This document shows positions 39,137-47,585 of a DNA stretch of 64,000 bases, one piece after another. The translations under genes were made by a program, and so were the position numbers. The notes beneath the pieces are model-generated. The model was not told the DNA's origin. It saw only the letters and a list, made by a program, of their open reading frames with translations, and did not search any database. Origin of the DNA: Hydrogenophaga pseudoflava (GTDB taxonomy: Bacteria; Pseudomonadota; Gammaproteobacteria; Burkholderiales; Burkholderiaceae_C); contig NZ_JAVHJP010000009.1 in assembly GCF_031020795.1 (NCBI RefSeq), positions 62,001-126,000 on the forward strand, in the 5' to 3' direction. Numbering within the stretch: the first letter of the stretch is position 1; the number at the start of each line of letters is the position of its first letter.

Positions 39137-39892
39137 ATGAGGGGAAGCAACAAGATGTCCAGAGGAATGTGGAAGTCAGCGGTTGTCGGGTGCGCACTGT
39201 GGGCAGCGGTGACCGGCCACGCGGCCGAGTTCTCGGTCGGGCGAGTGGACATCCGGTTCACCGACGAGGGCTGGAAGGAAGTGCCCCTGCCCGATGCGGC
39301 GCAGGCCTACGGGGGTGAAAAATCAGGTGCGCTGGAGGTGCAGGCCAAGCTCTTTGTCCGCGCCGAGTCCGTCCGCGAAGCGCCTTTGCTGGTCCTGGTG
39401 AGCACCAACTCGGCCGGCATGGGCGGTGGACGGGGCGGCTACATGTCGTACTCGCCCAATTGCAAGTCCGACGACCGCAACTACCGCGAAGGCAACGAGG
39501 GTTTCCGGGCCAGCTTCGCGCAGTGCCTCACCGTGATGCCGCGGTACAACGGCGCCAGTGTGATCAAGGCGCTGGCGCCCCAGCTGGAAGGCGAGCTGCT
39601 GACAGAAGGCGCCAAGCTGCCACCGTTCTACACCGTGTGGAGCCGGCATGCGATCTCCACGGGGTCGTTCGTGGACGTGCGCGTCTTCACGGTGTTTCCG
39701 ATCAGCGCCGACGGCACGGCCGCCGCGGACGCACTGCCCAAGGACGTGCCGCCCTCCCACGTGGCGTGGGGGCGCCAGCTCAAGGACGCGGTCAAGAGCA
39801 GCGTCTATTCGCTCTCCGGCCGACTGGACATGCCGTCCCTCCAGGTGGTCGCGCCACCGCCGCCCCCACCCGCCGTGGCCAACGGCGGCTGA
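39137..39892 (+). CDS. Hypothetical secreted protein upstream of pntAB
   Basis: A 251-residue protein with a signal peptide (hydrophobic AVVGCALWAAVTGHAA, cleavage near residues 29-30). The mature part is alpha/beta and ends in a Pro-rich tail (APPPPPPPAVANGG). Two cysteines (NCKSDD and QCLTVM) could form a disulfide. I do not recognise the family. The start is uncertain: ATG at 39137, 39155 and 39167 are all in frame, and 39155 has a gggaag-type Shine-Dalgarno. pntA starts 49 bp downstream on the same strand. A functional link to transhydrogenase is unproven. Confidence 0.65.
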   Translation: MRGSNKMSRGMWKSAVVGCALWAAVTGHAAEFSVGRVDIRFTDEGWKEVPLPDAAQAYGGEKSGALEVQAKLFVRAESVREAPLLVLVSTNSAGMGGGRGGYMSYSPNCKSDDRNYREGNEGFRASFAQCLTVMPRYNGASVIKALAPQLEGELLTEGAKLPPFYTVWSRHAISTGSFVDVRVFTVFPISADGTAAADALPKDVPPSHVAWGRQLKDAVKSSVYSLSGRLDMPSLQVVAPPPPPPAVANGG

Positions 39893-39941
39893 GCGCACAC
39901 CCTGCACTGTTTTCTGAACTCCCAGCATTGAGGACCTGCCC

Positions 39942-41564
39942 ATGACTTCTGGCGCCCCGACCGACACCGCCGCTGCCACGCCGCAGCGCATCGGCATCCC
40001 CCGTGAAACCTTCCCTGGCGAAAAACGCGTGGCCACCGTGCCCGACGTCGTCGCCAAGCTCGCCAAGCTGGGCTTCGGCGTGGTGGTGGAAACCGGTGCG
40101 GGCGCGCTGGCCGACCTGTCCGACGACGCCTACCGCGAAGCGGGCGCCGGCATCGCCGGTTCGGCCGCCGAGCTCTGGGCCGGCGCCGACATCGTGTTCA
40201 AGGTGCGTCCGCCCACGCCCGACGAGGTGGCGCTGATGCGCGAGGGCCAGACCCTGATCGGCTTCGTCTGGCCGGCGCAGAACCCGGATCTGATGCAGCA
40301 GCTGGCCGCGAAAAAGGTGACGGTGCTGGCCATCGATTGCCTGCCGCGCACGCTCAGCCGCGCGCAGAAGATGGATGCGCTGACTTCCATGGCCGGCGTC
40401 AGCGGCTATCGCGCGGTGGTCGAGGCGGCCAACGCCTTCGGCCGCTTCTTCAACGGCCAGATCACCGCCGCAGGCAAGGTGCCACCGGCCAAGGTGTTCA
40501 TCGCCGGCGCCGGTGTGGCGGGTCTCGCCGCCATCGGCGCGGCCGCCAGCCTGGGCGCCATCGTGCGCGCCAACGACACGCGCGCCGAGGTGGCCGACCA
40601 GGTGGTTTCGCTGGGCGGCGAGTTCGTCAAGGTGGACTACGAGGAAGAGGGCTCGGGCGGCGGCGGCTACGCCAAGGTCATGAGCGAGGGCTTCCAGGCC
40701 GCGCAGCGCGCCATGTACGCGCAGCAGGCCCAGGAGTGCGACATCATCATCACCACCGCGCTGATCCCGGGCAAACCGGCGCCGCGCCTGATCACGGCCG
40801 AGATGGTGCGCAGCATGAAGCCCGGCAGCGTGATCGTGGACATGGCGGCCGAGCAAGGCGGCAACTGCGAACTCACCGAACCCGGCAAGGCGGTCGTCAA
40901 GCACGGCGTGACCATCGTCGGTTACACCGACCTGGCCTCGCGCATGGCGCGCCAGTCCTCCACGCTGTACGGCACCAACCTGTTCCGCCTGACCGAGGAA
41001 CTGTGCAAGACCAAGGATGGCGTGATCAACGTCAACATGCAGGACGACGCGATCCGCGGCCTGACCGTGGTCAAGGAGGGCGAGATCACCTGGCCCGCGC
41101 CGCCCATCGCTGCGGCGCCCAAACCGCCGGCCAAGCCCGCGGCGGCCGCGCCCAAGGCGCCGGCCCATGGCCACGGCCCCGGCGAGCCGATGTCGGCCCA
41201 GACCCTGGCCATCGTGTTCGGCTTGGGCGCCGTGCTGTTCGCGCTGGTCGGCCTTTACGCGCCGGCCTCGTTCCTGTCGCACTTCACGGTGTTCGTGCTG
41301 GCCTGCTTCGTGGGCTACATGGTGGTGTGGAACGTCACGCCTTCGCTGCACACGCCGCTGATGAGCGTGACCAACGCCATCAGCTCGATCATCGCCATCG
41401 GCGCGCTGATCCAGGTCGCGCCGCCGCTGGACGCGGCCGGTGCCGCCGACCGGCCCAACACCCTGATCCTGGGCTGCGCCGTGCTCGCGCTGGTGCTCAC
41501 CGCCGTCAACATGTTCGGCGGTTTCGCCGTCACGCGCCGCATGCTGGCGATGTTCCGCAAATAA
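39942..41564 (+). CDS. pntA: NAD(P) transhydrogenase subunit alpha (fused alpha1-alpha2)
   Basis: PntA and PntB use the proton gradient to transfer hydride from NADH to NADP+. The 540-residue product has the NAD(H)-binding domain I (opening RIGIPRETFPGEKRVA, Rossmann motif GAGVAGLAAIGAAASLGA near residue 187). A Pro/Ala linker follows (about 388-408), then four membrane helices. It is the fused form as in E. coli, whereas many alpha-proteobacteria split it. pntB begins 21 bp downstream. Confidence 0.96.
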   Translation: MTSGAPTDTAAATPQRIGIPRETFPGEKRVATVPDVVAKLAKLGFGVVVETGAGALADLSDDAYREAGAGIAGSAAELWAGADIVFKVRPPTPDEVALMREGQTLIGFVWPAQNPDLMQQLAAKKVTVLAIDCLPRTLSRAQKMDALTSMAGVSGYRAVVEAANAFGRFFNGQITAAGKVPPAKVFIAGAGVAGLAAIGAAASLGAIVRANDTRAEVADQVVSLGGEFVKVDYEEEGSGGGGYAKVMSEGFQAAQRAMYAQQAQECDIIITTALIPGKPAPRLITAEMVRSMKPGSVIVDMAAEQGGNCELTEPGKAVVKHGVTIVGYTDLASRMARQSSTLYGTNLFRLTEELCKTKDGVINVNMQDDAIRGLTVVKEGEITWPAPPIAAAPKPPAKPAAAAPKAPAHGHGPGEPMSAQTLAIVFGLGAVLFALVGLYAPASFLSHFTVFVLACFVGYMVVWNVTPSLHTPLMSVTNAISSIIAIGALIQVAPPLDAAGAADRPNTLILGCAVLALVLTAVNMFGGFAVTRRMLAMFRK

Positions 41565-41585
41565 GAAAAGAAGAGGACGACTCCC

Positions 41586-43004
41586 ATGACCTCCAGTCTG
41601 GCCACCATGGCCTACATCGGCGCCACCATCCTGTTCATCCTCAGCCTGGGTGGCCTGTCAAATCCTGAGACCGCGCGCCGTGGCAACCTGTTCGGCATGG
41701 TCGGCATGGCCATCGCCGTGCTGGCCACCGTGCTCGGCCCGCGCGTCACCGCGGCCGGCATCCCATACATCGTTGGCGCGCTCGTCGTCGGCGGTGCCAT
41801 CGGCCTGATCGCCGCCAAGAAGGTGCAGATGACGCAGATGCCCGAGTTGGTCGCGCTCATGCACAGCCTGGTGGGCCTGGCGGCCTGCCTGGTGGGCTTT
41901 GCCAGCTACGTGGACACGTCCACGGTGTTCGCCACTCCGGCCGAAAAAGCCATCCACGAGATGGAGATCTACATCGGCATCCTGATCGGTGCCATCACCT
42001 TCTCGGGTTCGCTGATCGCCTTCGGCAAGCTCAGCGGGCGCATCGGTGGCAAGCCGCTGCTGCTGCCGGCCCGCCACTGGCTCAACCTGATCGGCCTGCT
42101 GGTCGTGATCTGGTTCGGCCGCGCCTTCCTGAATGCACACGACATCCAGTCCGGCATGACGCCGCTGCTGGTGATGACCGTGATCGCGCTGCTGTTCGGC
42201 ATCCACATGGTGATGGCCATCGGCGGTGCCGACATGCCGGTGGTGGTGTCCATGCTCAACAGCTATTCGGGCTGGGCGGCGGCGGCCACCGGCTTCATGC
42301 TCAGCAACGACCTGCTGATCGTGGTCGGCGCGCTGGTGGGCTCCTCGGGTGCCATCCTCAGCTACATCATGTGCCGCGCGATGAACCGCAACTTCATCAG
42401 TGTGATCGCCGGGGGCTTCGGTGGCGGAGCGCCCACACCCAAGGCCGCCGCCGGTGCCGCGGCCGTACCGCAGGGTGAGGTGACGCCGGTCAGTGCGACC
42501 GAGACCGCCGAGCTGCTGCGCGAAGCCAAGAACGTGATCATCGTGCCCGGCTACGGCATGGCGGTGGCCCAGGCCCAGCACACGGTGTTCGAGATCACCA
42601 AGCTGCTGCGCGAGAAGGGCGTGAACGTGCGCTTCGGCATCCACCCGGTGGCCGGCCGCATGCCGGGCCACATGAACGTGCTGCTGGCCGAGGCCAAGGT
42701 GCCCTACGACATCGTGCTGGAAATGGACGAGATCAACGAGGACTTTCCCGACACCGACGTCACCATGGTCATCGGTGCCAACGACATCGTGAACCCCGCC
42801 GCCCAGGACGACCCGACCAGCCCCATTGCCGGCATGCCGGTGCTGGAGGTGTGGAAGGCGCGCACCTCCATCGTGATGAAGCGCTCCATGGCCAGTGGCT
42901 ACGCGGGCGTGGACAACCCGCTCTTCTACAAGGACAACAACCGCATGCTGTTCGGCGACGCCAAGAAGATGCTGGACGAGGTGCTGGCTGCGCTGCGGGG
43001 CTGA
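41586..43004 (+). CDS. pntB: NAD(P) transhydrogenase subunit beta
   Basis: A 472-residue inner-membrane partner of PntA. About nine helices occupy residues 1-260. The NADP(H)-binding domain III closes the protein, with [15 protein letters not shown] near residue 320, [20 protein letters not shown] near 357 and a C-terminal segment with [17 protein letters not shown]. The two subunits make NADPH for biosynthesis and redox defence. A hairpin follows the stop at 43021-43043. Confidence 0.97.
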   Translation: MTSSLATMAYIGATILFILSLGGLSNPETARRGNLFGMVGMAIAVLATVLGPRVTAAGIPYIVGALVVGGAIGLIAAKKVQMTQMPELVALMHSLVGLAACLVGFASYVDTSTVFATPAEKAIHEMEIYIGILIGAITFSGSLIAFGKLSGRIGGKPLLLPARHWLNLIGLLVVIWFGRAFLNAHDIQSGMTPLLVMTVIALLFGIHMVMAIGGADMPVVVSMLNSYSGWAAAATGFMLSNDLLIVVGALVGSSGAILSYIMCRAMNRNFISVIAGGFGGGAPTPKAAAGAAAVPQGEVTPVSATETAELLREAKNVIIVPGYGMAVAQAQHTVFEITKLLREKGVNVRFGIHPVAGRMPGHMNVLLAEAKVPYDIVLEMDEINEDFPDTDVTMVIGANDIVNPAAQDDPTSPIAGMPVLEVWKARTSIVMKRSMASGYAGVDNPLFYKDNNRMLFGDAKKMLDEVLAALRG

Positions 43005-43020
43005 TCCCGCCCACATCCCC

Positions 43021-43050
43021 AAGGCCCGGCGCGTCCGGGCCTTGTGCTTT
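43021..43050 (+). terminator. pntAB terminator
   Basis: aaggcccgg (43021-43029) and ccgggcctt (43035-43043) form a perfect 9-bp stem with a 5-nt loop. A short gtgcttt tail follows, a weak U-run. It lies 16 bp after the pntB stop. Confidence 0.7.
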
Positions 43051-43071
43051 CCGGGGGCGCGCCTGGCGGGC

Positions 43072-43093
43072 GTTCACTTTTGATAGCGTGAAC
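43072..43093. promoter_or_regulatory. Inverted repeat upstream of fadD
   Basis: gttcac (43072-43077) and gtgaac (43088-43093) flank a 10-nt spacer, 126 bp before the fadD ATG. Downstream, gcgtcag occurs twice (43122-43128, 43133-43139) at 11-bp period. These could be operators of a fatty-acid regulator; I cannot match a known motif. Confidence 0.35.
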
Positions 43094-43218
43094 TGCGCAG
43101 GAACTGCCGCCCGTGAGGGATGCGTCAGAATCGCGTCAGGGAAAACACGCGCTCGGGGTTCCGGGCCGGAACGGGAGAATGCATGCTGCACAACAACACC
43201 GATCCTGGAGACCCTTTC

Positions 43219-44916
43219 ATGACTGAACCGACGCAGGCGTCCGCCGCCCGCCCCTGGCTGGGTGCGTATCCGGACGGTGTGCCGGCCGACATCGACGTCG
43301 AGCAATACCCCTCGCTGGTGCATCTGCTGGAAGAGAGCTTCCAGAAACACGCCGCCAGCACCGCTTACAGCTTCATGGGCAAGGACGTGGGTTATGCCCA
43401 GGTCGACAGTCTGTCGCAGGCGTTCGCGGCCTACCTGCAGGGCCTGGGGCTGGTCAAGGGTGACCGGGTGGCGATCATGATGCCCAACGTGCCGCAGTAC
43501 CCGGTGGCGGTGGCCGGCATCCTGCGCGCGGGCTTCGTGGTGGTCAACGTCAACCCGCTCTACACCGCGCGCGAGCTGGAGCACCAGCTCAAGGACTCGG
43601 GCGCCAAGGCCATCGTCATCATCGAGAACTTTGCGGCCACGCTGGAGCAGTGCATTGCCGCCACGCCGGTCAAACACGTGGTGCTGGCGGCCATGGGCGA
43701 CCTGTTGGGCCTGATCAAAGGCGGCATCGTCAACTACGTGGTGCGCAACGTCAAGAAGATGGTGCCACCCTTCGACCTGCCGCAGGCGGTGCGTTTCAAC
43801 GAGGCGATTGCGCGGGGCACCCGCGGCACGCTCAAGCGCCCCGACATCCGCCCCGACGACGTGGCGGTGCTGCAGTACACCGGCGGCACCACCGGCGTTT
43901 CCAAGGGTGCGGTGCTGCTGCACCGCAACGTGCTGGCCAACGTGCTGCAGTCCGAGGCCTGGAACGCGCCGGTCATGAGCAAGGTGCCCGCCGGCGAACA
44001 ACCGACCAGCGTCTGCGCCCTGCCGCTGTACCACATCTTCGCGTTCACCGTGAACATGATGCTGGGCATGCGCACCGGCGGCAAAGTGATCCTGATCCCC
44101 AACCCGCGCGACCTGCCGGCGGTGCTCAAGGAACTGGGCAAGCACACCTTCCACAGCTTCCCGGCGGTCAACACGCTGTTCAACGGCCTGGCCAACCACC
44201 CCGACTTCAGCACCGTCAACTGGCGCAGCCTCAAGGTCTCGGTCGGCGGCGGCATGGCGGTGCAGGGCGCGGTCGCCAAACTCTGGCTGGAGAAGACCGG
44301 CTGTCCGATCTGCGAGGGTTATGGCCTGTCGGAGACCAGCCCCTCGGCCACCTGCAACCCGGTGACCAACACCGAGTTCACCGGCACCATCGGCGTGCCC
44401 CTGCCCAACACCTGGCTCAAGTGCCTGGACGACGACGGGAACGAGGTGCCGCAGGGCCAGCCCGGCGAGATCGCGATCAAGGGTCCGCAGGTCATGGCGG
44501 GCTACTGGCAGCGGCCCGACGAGACGGCCAAGGTCATGACCGCCGACGGCTTCTTCAAGACCGGCGACGTCGGCATCATGGACGCCAAGGGCTACTTCAA
44601 GATCGTGGACCGCAAGAAGGACATGGTGCTGGTCAGCGGTTTCAACGTCTATCCCAACGAGGTCGAGGACGTGGTGGCCCAGCTGCCGGGCGTGATGGAG
44701 TGCGCCGTGGTCGGCGTGCCCGACGAGAAGTCGGGCGAGGCCGTCAAGCTGGTGATCGTCAGGAAAGACCCGGCCCTGACCGAGGCGCAGGTGCGCGAGT
44801 TCTGCAAGGCCAACCTCACCGGCTACAAGCAGCCCAAGGTGGTCGAGTTCCGCACGGAGATGCCCAAGACGCCGGTGGGCAAGATCCTCCGCAGGGAGTT
44901 GCGCGACAAGAAGTGA
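43219..44916 (+). CDS. fadD: Long-chain fatty acid-CoA ligase
   Basis: A 565-residue AMP-forming acyl-CoA synthetase that activates fatty acids at the inner membrane for beta-oxidation. The AMP-binding signature YTGGTTGVSKGA lies near residue 220, with CEGYGLSETSP, then FFKTGDVG, VDRKKDMVLVSGFNVYPNEVE, and the catalytic Lys in PKTPVGKILRRELR. The ATG at 43219 has ggag 8 bp upstream; the 33-codon upstream extension has no family similarity. The length matches E. coli FadD (561). A terminator with a UUCG loop follows at 44942-44960. Confidence 0.94.
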   Translation: MTEPTQASAARPWLGAYPDGVPADIDVEQYPSLVHLLEESFQKHAASTAYSFMGKDVGYAQVDSLSQAFAAYLQGLGLVKGDRVAIMMPNVPQYPVAVAGILRAGFVVVNVNPLYTARELEHQLKDSGAKAIVIIENFAATLEQCIAATPVKHVVLAAMGDLLGLIKGGIVNYVVRNVKKMVPPFDLPQAVRFNEAIARGTRGTLKRPDIRPDDVAVLQYTGGTTGVSKGAVLLHRNVLANVLQSEAWNAPVMSKVPAGEQPTSVCALPLYHIFAFTVNMMLGMRTGGKVILIPNPRDLPAVLKELGKHTFHSFPAVNTLFNGLANHPDFSTVNWRSLKVSVGGGMAVQGAVAKLWLEKTGCPICEGYGLSETSPSATCNPVTNTEFTGTIGVPLPNTWLKCLDDDGNEVPQGQPGEIAIKGPQVMAGYWQRPDETAKVMTADGFFKTGDVGIMDAKGYFKIVDRKKDMVLVSGFNVYPNEVEDVVAQLPGVMECAVVGVPDEKSGEAVKLVIVRKDPALTEAQVREFCKANLTGYKQPKVVEFRTEMPKTPVGKILRRELRDKK

Positions 44917-44941
44917 CGCAGCGCCTGCGACACAATCACAG

Positions 44942-44960
44942 GGCGGCTTCGGCCGCCTTT
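44942..44960 (+). terminator. fadD terminator
   Basis: ggcggc (44942-44947), a ttcg tetraloop, gccgcc (44952-44957) and ttt form a stable intrinsic-type terminator 25 bp after the fadD stop. It is also just ahead of the next gene's ATG at 44981. Confidence 0.7.
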
Positions 44961-44980
44961 GTCATTTCCGGAGGCCCTGC

Positions 44981-45730
44981 ATGACCAGAACCGCCATCGT
45001 CGCCGCCCTGCACGACGAACTTGCCAGCGTGCTGGCGCTGATGCCCGACGAGCACAAGGAGGTGGTCGGCGGGCGCGAGTTCTGGGTCGGGCACCTGCAC
45101 GGGCAGGACGTGGTCGCTGTGCTGTCGGGCATCGGCAAGGTGGCCGCGGCCACGACCGCCACGCTGCTGATCGACCGCTTCAAGGTGCAGCGCATCGTGT
45201 TCACCGGCGTGGCCGGCGGCCTGGGGCCGGGCGTGAAGGTCGGTGACGTGGTGCTGGCGCGGTCCTTCCTGCAGCACGACATGGACGCCTCGCCGCTGTT
45301 CCCGCGCCACGAGGTGCCGTTCTACGGCCGGGCCCGCTTCGACACCGACGCCGCCCTGGCGGACGCGCTGGAGCTGGCCTGCGAGCGCATGCTGCACAGC
45401 CTGCCGCAGCAGCTGGGGGCCGCCACGGCGGAGGCGTTCGGCCTGCAGGCGCCGCACCTGCACCAGGGCCTGCTGATCAGCGGCGACCGCTTCGTGGCCA
45501 CCACGGCCGAAAGCCAGGCGCTGCAAGGTGAACTGCCCGATGCGCTGGCGGTGGAGATGGAGGGCGCGGCCTTTGCACAGGTCTGCCACGACTTCGGCGT
45601 GCCGCTGGCCGTGGTGCGCACCATCTCCGACCGCGCCGACGACGCGGCCCACGTGGACTTCCCGCGCTTCCTGCGCGAGGTGGCGTCCCGTTACAGTGCC
45701 GCGCTGATCGACCACTTGCTGCGCACATGA
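44981..45730 (+). CDS. mtnN: 5'-methylthioadenosine/S-adenosylhomocysteine nucleosidase
   Basis: A 249-residue nucleosidase that removes adenine from MTA and SAH, recycling methionine and clearing the methylation by-product. The family motifs are present: GIGKVAAATTATLL, then VFTGVAGGLGPGVKVGDVV, the catalytic Glu in AVEMEGAAFAQV, and the Asp in RTISDRADD. It is slightly longer than the 232-residue E. coli enzyme. Its stop overlaps the next gene by 4 bp (ATGA). Confidence 0.92.
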   Translation: MTRTAIVAALHDELASVLALMPDEHKEVVGGREFWVGHLHGQDVVAVLSGIGKVAAATTATLLIDRFKVQRIVFTGVAGGLGPGVKVGDVVLARSFLQHDMDASPLFPRHEVPFYGRARFDTDAALADALELACERMLHSLPQQLGAATAEAFGLQAPHLHQGLLISGDRFVATTAESQALQGELPDALAVEMEGAAFAQVCHDFGVPLAVVRTISDRADDAAHVDFPRFLREVASRYSAALIDHLLRT

Positions 45731-46398
45731 ACCCACCCACTCTCCTGATCGCCGGCTCCGGCAAGCTGGCGCGCGAACTGCTCACCGGCCTCGAGCCCGA
45801 CGCCGCGCCCTGGTGCGACCGGGCGGGCGTCGCTCGGGTGCGGGCCGTGGTGCACGCCGGCTCGGGCCGTGAACTGCCGGAGATCCTGCGCTTCTGCCGC
45901 GAGCACTCGGTGCCGCTGATCGAGCTGTCCACGGGTACCGGGGTTGCGGACCTGGCGGACGGCGTGCCGGTGGTGGTGTGCGCCAACGCCAACCTGCTGA
46001 TGCTCAAGTTCATGGCGATGCTCGCCCGTTGCGGGCCCTGGTTCCGCGGTGAGTCCGTTCGCCTGACCGAATCGCACCAGGCCGGCAAGACCTCGGTGCC
46101 GGGCACGGCGGTGGCCCTGGCCGCGTCGCTGGGGCTGGCGCCGCAGGCCATCGCCTCGGTGCGCGACCCGGCACAGCAGGCGGGCGGGCTGGGCATCCCG
46201 GGCGCCGACCTGGGGCGCCATGCCTTCCACCGCATCGAGATCGGCGAGGGCGAGTGCCGGCTGCGGCTGGAGACCCTGGTGACGGGCGAAGCGCCCTACG
46301 CCGCGGGCGTGCGGCGCATCGTCGACGCGGCGCTGGCCCATCCGCTGGAGCCGCGCTGCCACGACGTGGTCGAGTTCATCGACAAAGGCTGGCTCTGA
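45727..46398 (+). CDS. DapB-like (dihydrodipicolinate reductase C-terminal domain) paralogue
   Basis: A 223-residue protein with a short Rossmann start (LLIAGSGKLARELL) and a C-terminal domain like that of DapB. The DapB catalytic His and Lys are retained at the same spacing: His117 and Lys121 in ESHQAGKTSVPGTA, followed by Gly126-Thr127. It is shorter than true DapB (273 residues, at 53485 in this window), and the N-terminal cofactor motif is GSGKLA rather than GASGRMG. It overlaps mtnN by 4 bp (ATGA), suggesting co-translation. It probably reduces a different imine or carbonyl substrate; which one is unknown. It converges on corA. Confidence 0.75.
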   Translation: MNPPTLLIAGSGKLARELLTGLEPDAAPWCDRAGVARVRAVVHAGSGRELPEILRFCREHSVPLIELSTGTGVADLADGVPVVVCANANLLMLKFMAMLARCGPWFRGESVRLTESHQAGKTSVPGTAVALAASLGLAPQAIASVRDPAQQAGGLGIPGADLGRHAFHRIEIGEGECRLRLETLVTGEAPYAAGVRRIVDAALAHPLEPRCHDVVEFIDKGWL

Positions 46399-46422
46399 GC
46401 CGCTCCGGCCCACATCCCCGAC

Positions 46423-47409
46423 TCACTTGAGCCAGCCGCGCTTGCGGAAGTACAGCATCGGCACCACCGCCGACAGCACCATCAGGCCCAGGGCGAACGG
46501 GTAGCCCCACTTCTGGCTCAGCTCGGGCATGTACTGGAAGTTCATGCCGTACAGGCTGGCGATCAGCGTCGGCGGCAGCAGCGCGACGCTGGCCACCGAG
46601 AAGATCTTGATGATCTTGTTCTGGTTGATGTTGATGAAACCGACGGTCGCATCCATCAGGAAGTTGATCTTGTCGAACAGGAAGGCGGTGTGGCCGTCCA
46701 GCGAGTCCAGGTCTCGCAGGATCTGGCGCGCGTCCTCGAACTGCTCGGCGTTGAGCATGCGGCTGCGCATCAGGAAGCTGACCGCGCGGCGCGTGTCCAT
46801 CACGTTGCGGCGGATGCGCCCGCTCATGTCCTCGTGGCGCGCGATGGCAGCCAGCACTTCGCCGGCCTTGTTGTCCGTCACGTCGCCGGCGAGCACCTGG
46901 CGGCTGACCTGTTCGAGGTCGTCGTAGATGTCTTCGAGCGTGTCGGCGCAGTACTCGGCGTCGGCGTCGAACAGCATCAGCAGCACGTCCTTGGCGTCCT
47001 CGATCAGGCCGGGCATGCGGCGCGCGCGCATGCGCAGCAGGCGGAACACCGGCACGTCTTCGTCGTGGATAGAGAACAGCACGCCCTGGCTCTTGAGCTC
47101 GGCGTTGTGCTGGTTCAGGATGAAGGCCACACGGATGGCGCGCGGGTTCTCCTCGTCGTCGATCAGGAAGTCGGAGCGGATGTGCAGCTCGCCGTTGTCC
47201 TCCTCGAAGAAGCGGGCCGATTCCTCGATGTCGTCGTCCATCGCGTCTTCGGGGATGGACAGGCCGAAGTGCTGCTTGACCCAGCGCCGCTCCTCGGGCG
47301 TGGGGTTCTCCAGGTCGACCCAGATCGGCTTGAAGCGGGTCAGCTCTTCGAGCGACTCGATTTCTTCCTGGAACAGGCGGCCATTGGCCAGGGTGAAGAC
47401 GTTGAGCAT
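46423..47409 (-). CDS. corA: Magnesium/cobalt transporter CorA family
   Basis: A 328-residue inner-membrane ion channel of the CorA family, forming pentamers that take up Mg2+. A large acidic cytosolic domain (residues 1-265) precedes two C-terminal helices, with the family's pore motif YGMNF near residue 290. The ATG at 47409 has a gggag Shine-Dalgarno; the 9-codon upstream extension lacks one. The 5' side holds a strong long-stem structure at 47476-47530 that may regulate it. Confidence 0.93.
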   Translation of the reverse strand: MLNVFTLANGRLFQEEIESLEELTRFKPIWVDLENPTPEERRWVKQHFGLSIPEDAMDDDIEESARFFEEDNGELHIRSDFLIDDEENPRAIRVAFILNQHNAELKSQGVLFSIHDEDVPVFRLLRMRARRMPGLIEDAKDVLLMLFDADAEYCADTLEDIYDDLEQVSRQVLAGDVTDNKAGEVLAAIARHEDMSGRIRRNVMDTRRAVSFLMRSRMLNAEQFEDARQILRDLDSLDGHTAFLFDKINFLMDATVGFININQNKIIKIFSVASVALLPPTLIASLYGMNFQYMPELSQKWGYPFALGLMVLSAVVPMLYFRKRGWLK

Positions 47410-47475
47410 GGGGGCTCCCGGGCGGATGTCTGGCAAAGCCGGGCGCGGGTGCGCCGGCGGGCGGTTCGGGGCGGC

Positions 47476-47530
47476 GCTTTCAGCCGACCGGCCGCCTGCG
47501 CATCAGACGGTCGCGGGGAGGGCTGAAAGC
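47476..47530 (-). promoter_or_regulatory. Structured leader upstream of corA
   Basis: gctttcagcc (47476-47485) pairs perfectly with ggctgaaagc (47521-47530), and inside it gaccg (47486-47490) pairs with cggtc (47508-47512). This gives a 15-bp stem with an 8-nt bulge and 17-nt loop, about 67 nt before the corA ATG. It shares five bases (47526-47530) with the adjacent hairpin at 47526-47552, so only one of the two can form fully. Confidence 0.55.
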
Positions 47531-47552
47531 ACACAACTGGGCGGTGTGCTTT
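47526..47552 (-). terminator. Hairpin between patatin and corA (competes with corA leader stem)
   Basis: aaagcacac (47526-47534) and gtgtgcttt (47544-47552) form a perfect 9-bp stem with a 9-nt loop. On the minus strand it lies 33 nt after the patatin stop and can be read as its terminator. Its right-hand arm in RNA overlaps the first arm of the corA leader stem. Confidence 0.6.
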
Positions 47553-47585
47553 CCATGGGGCTCTTTCGGAAACGGGAAGACTGGA

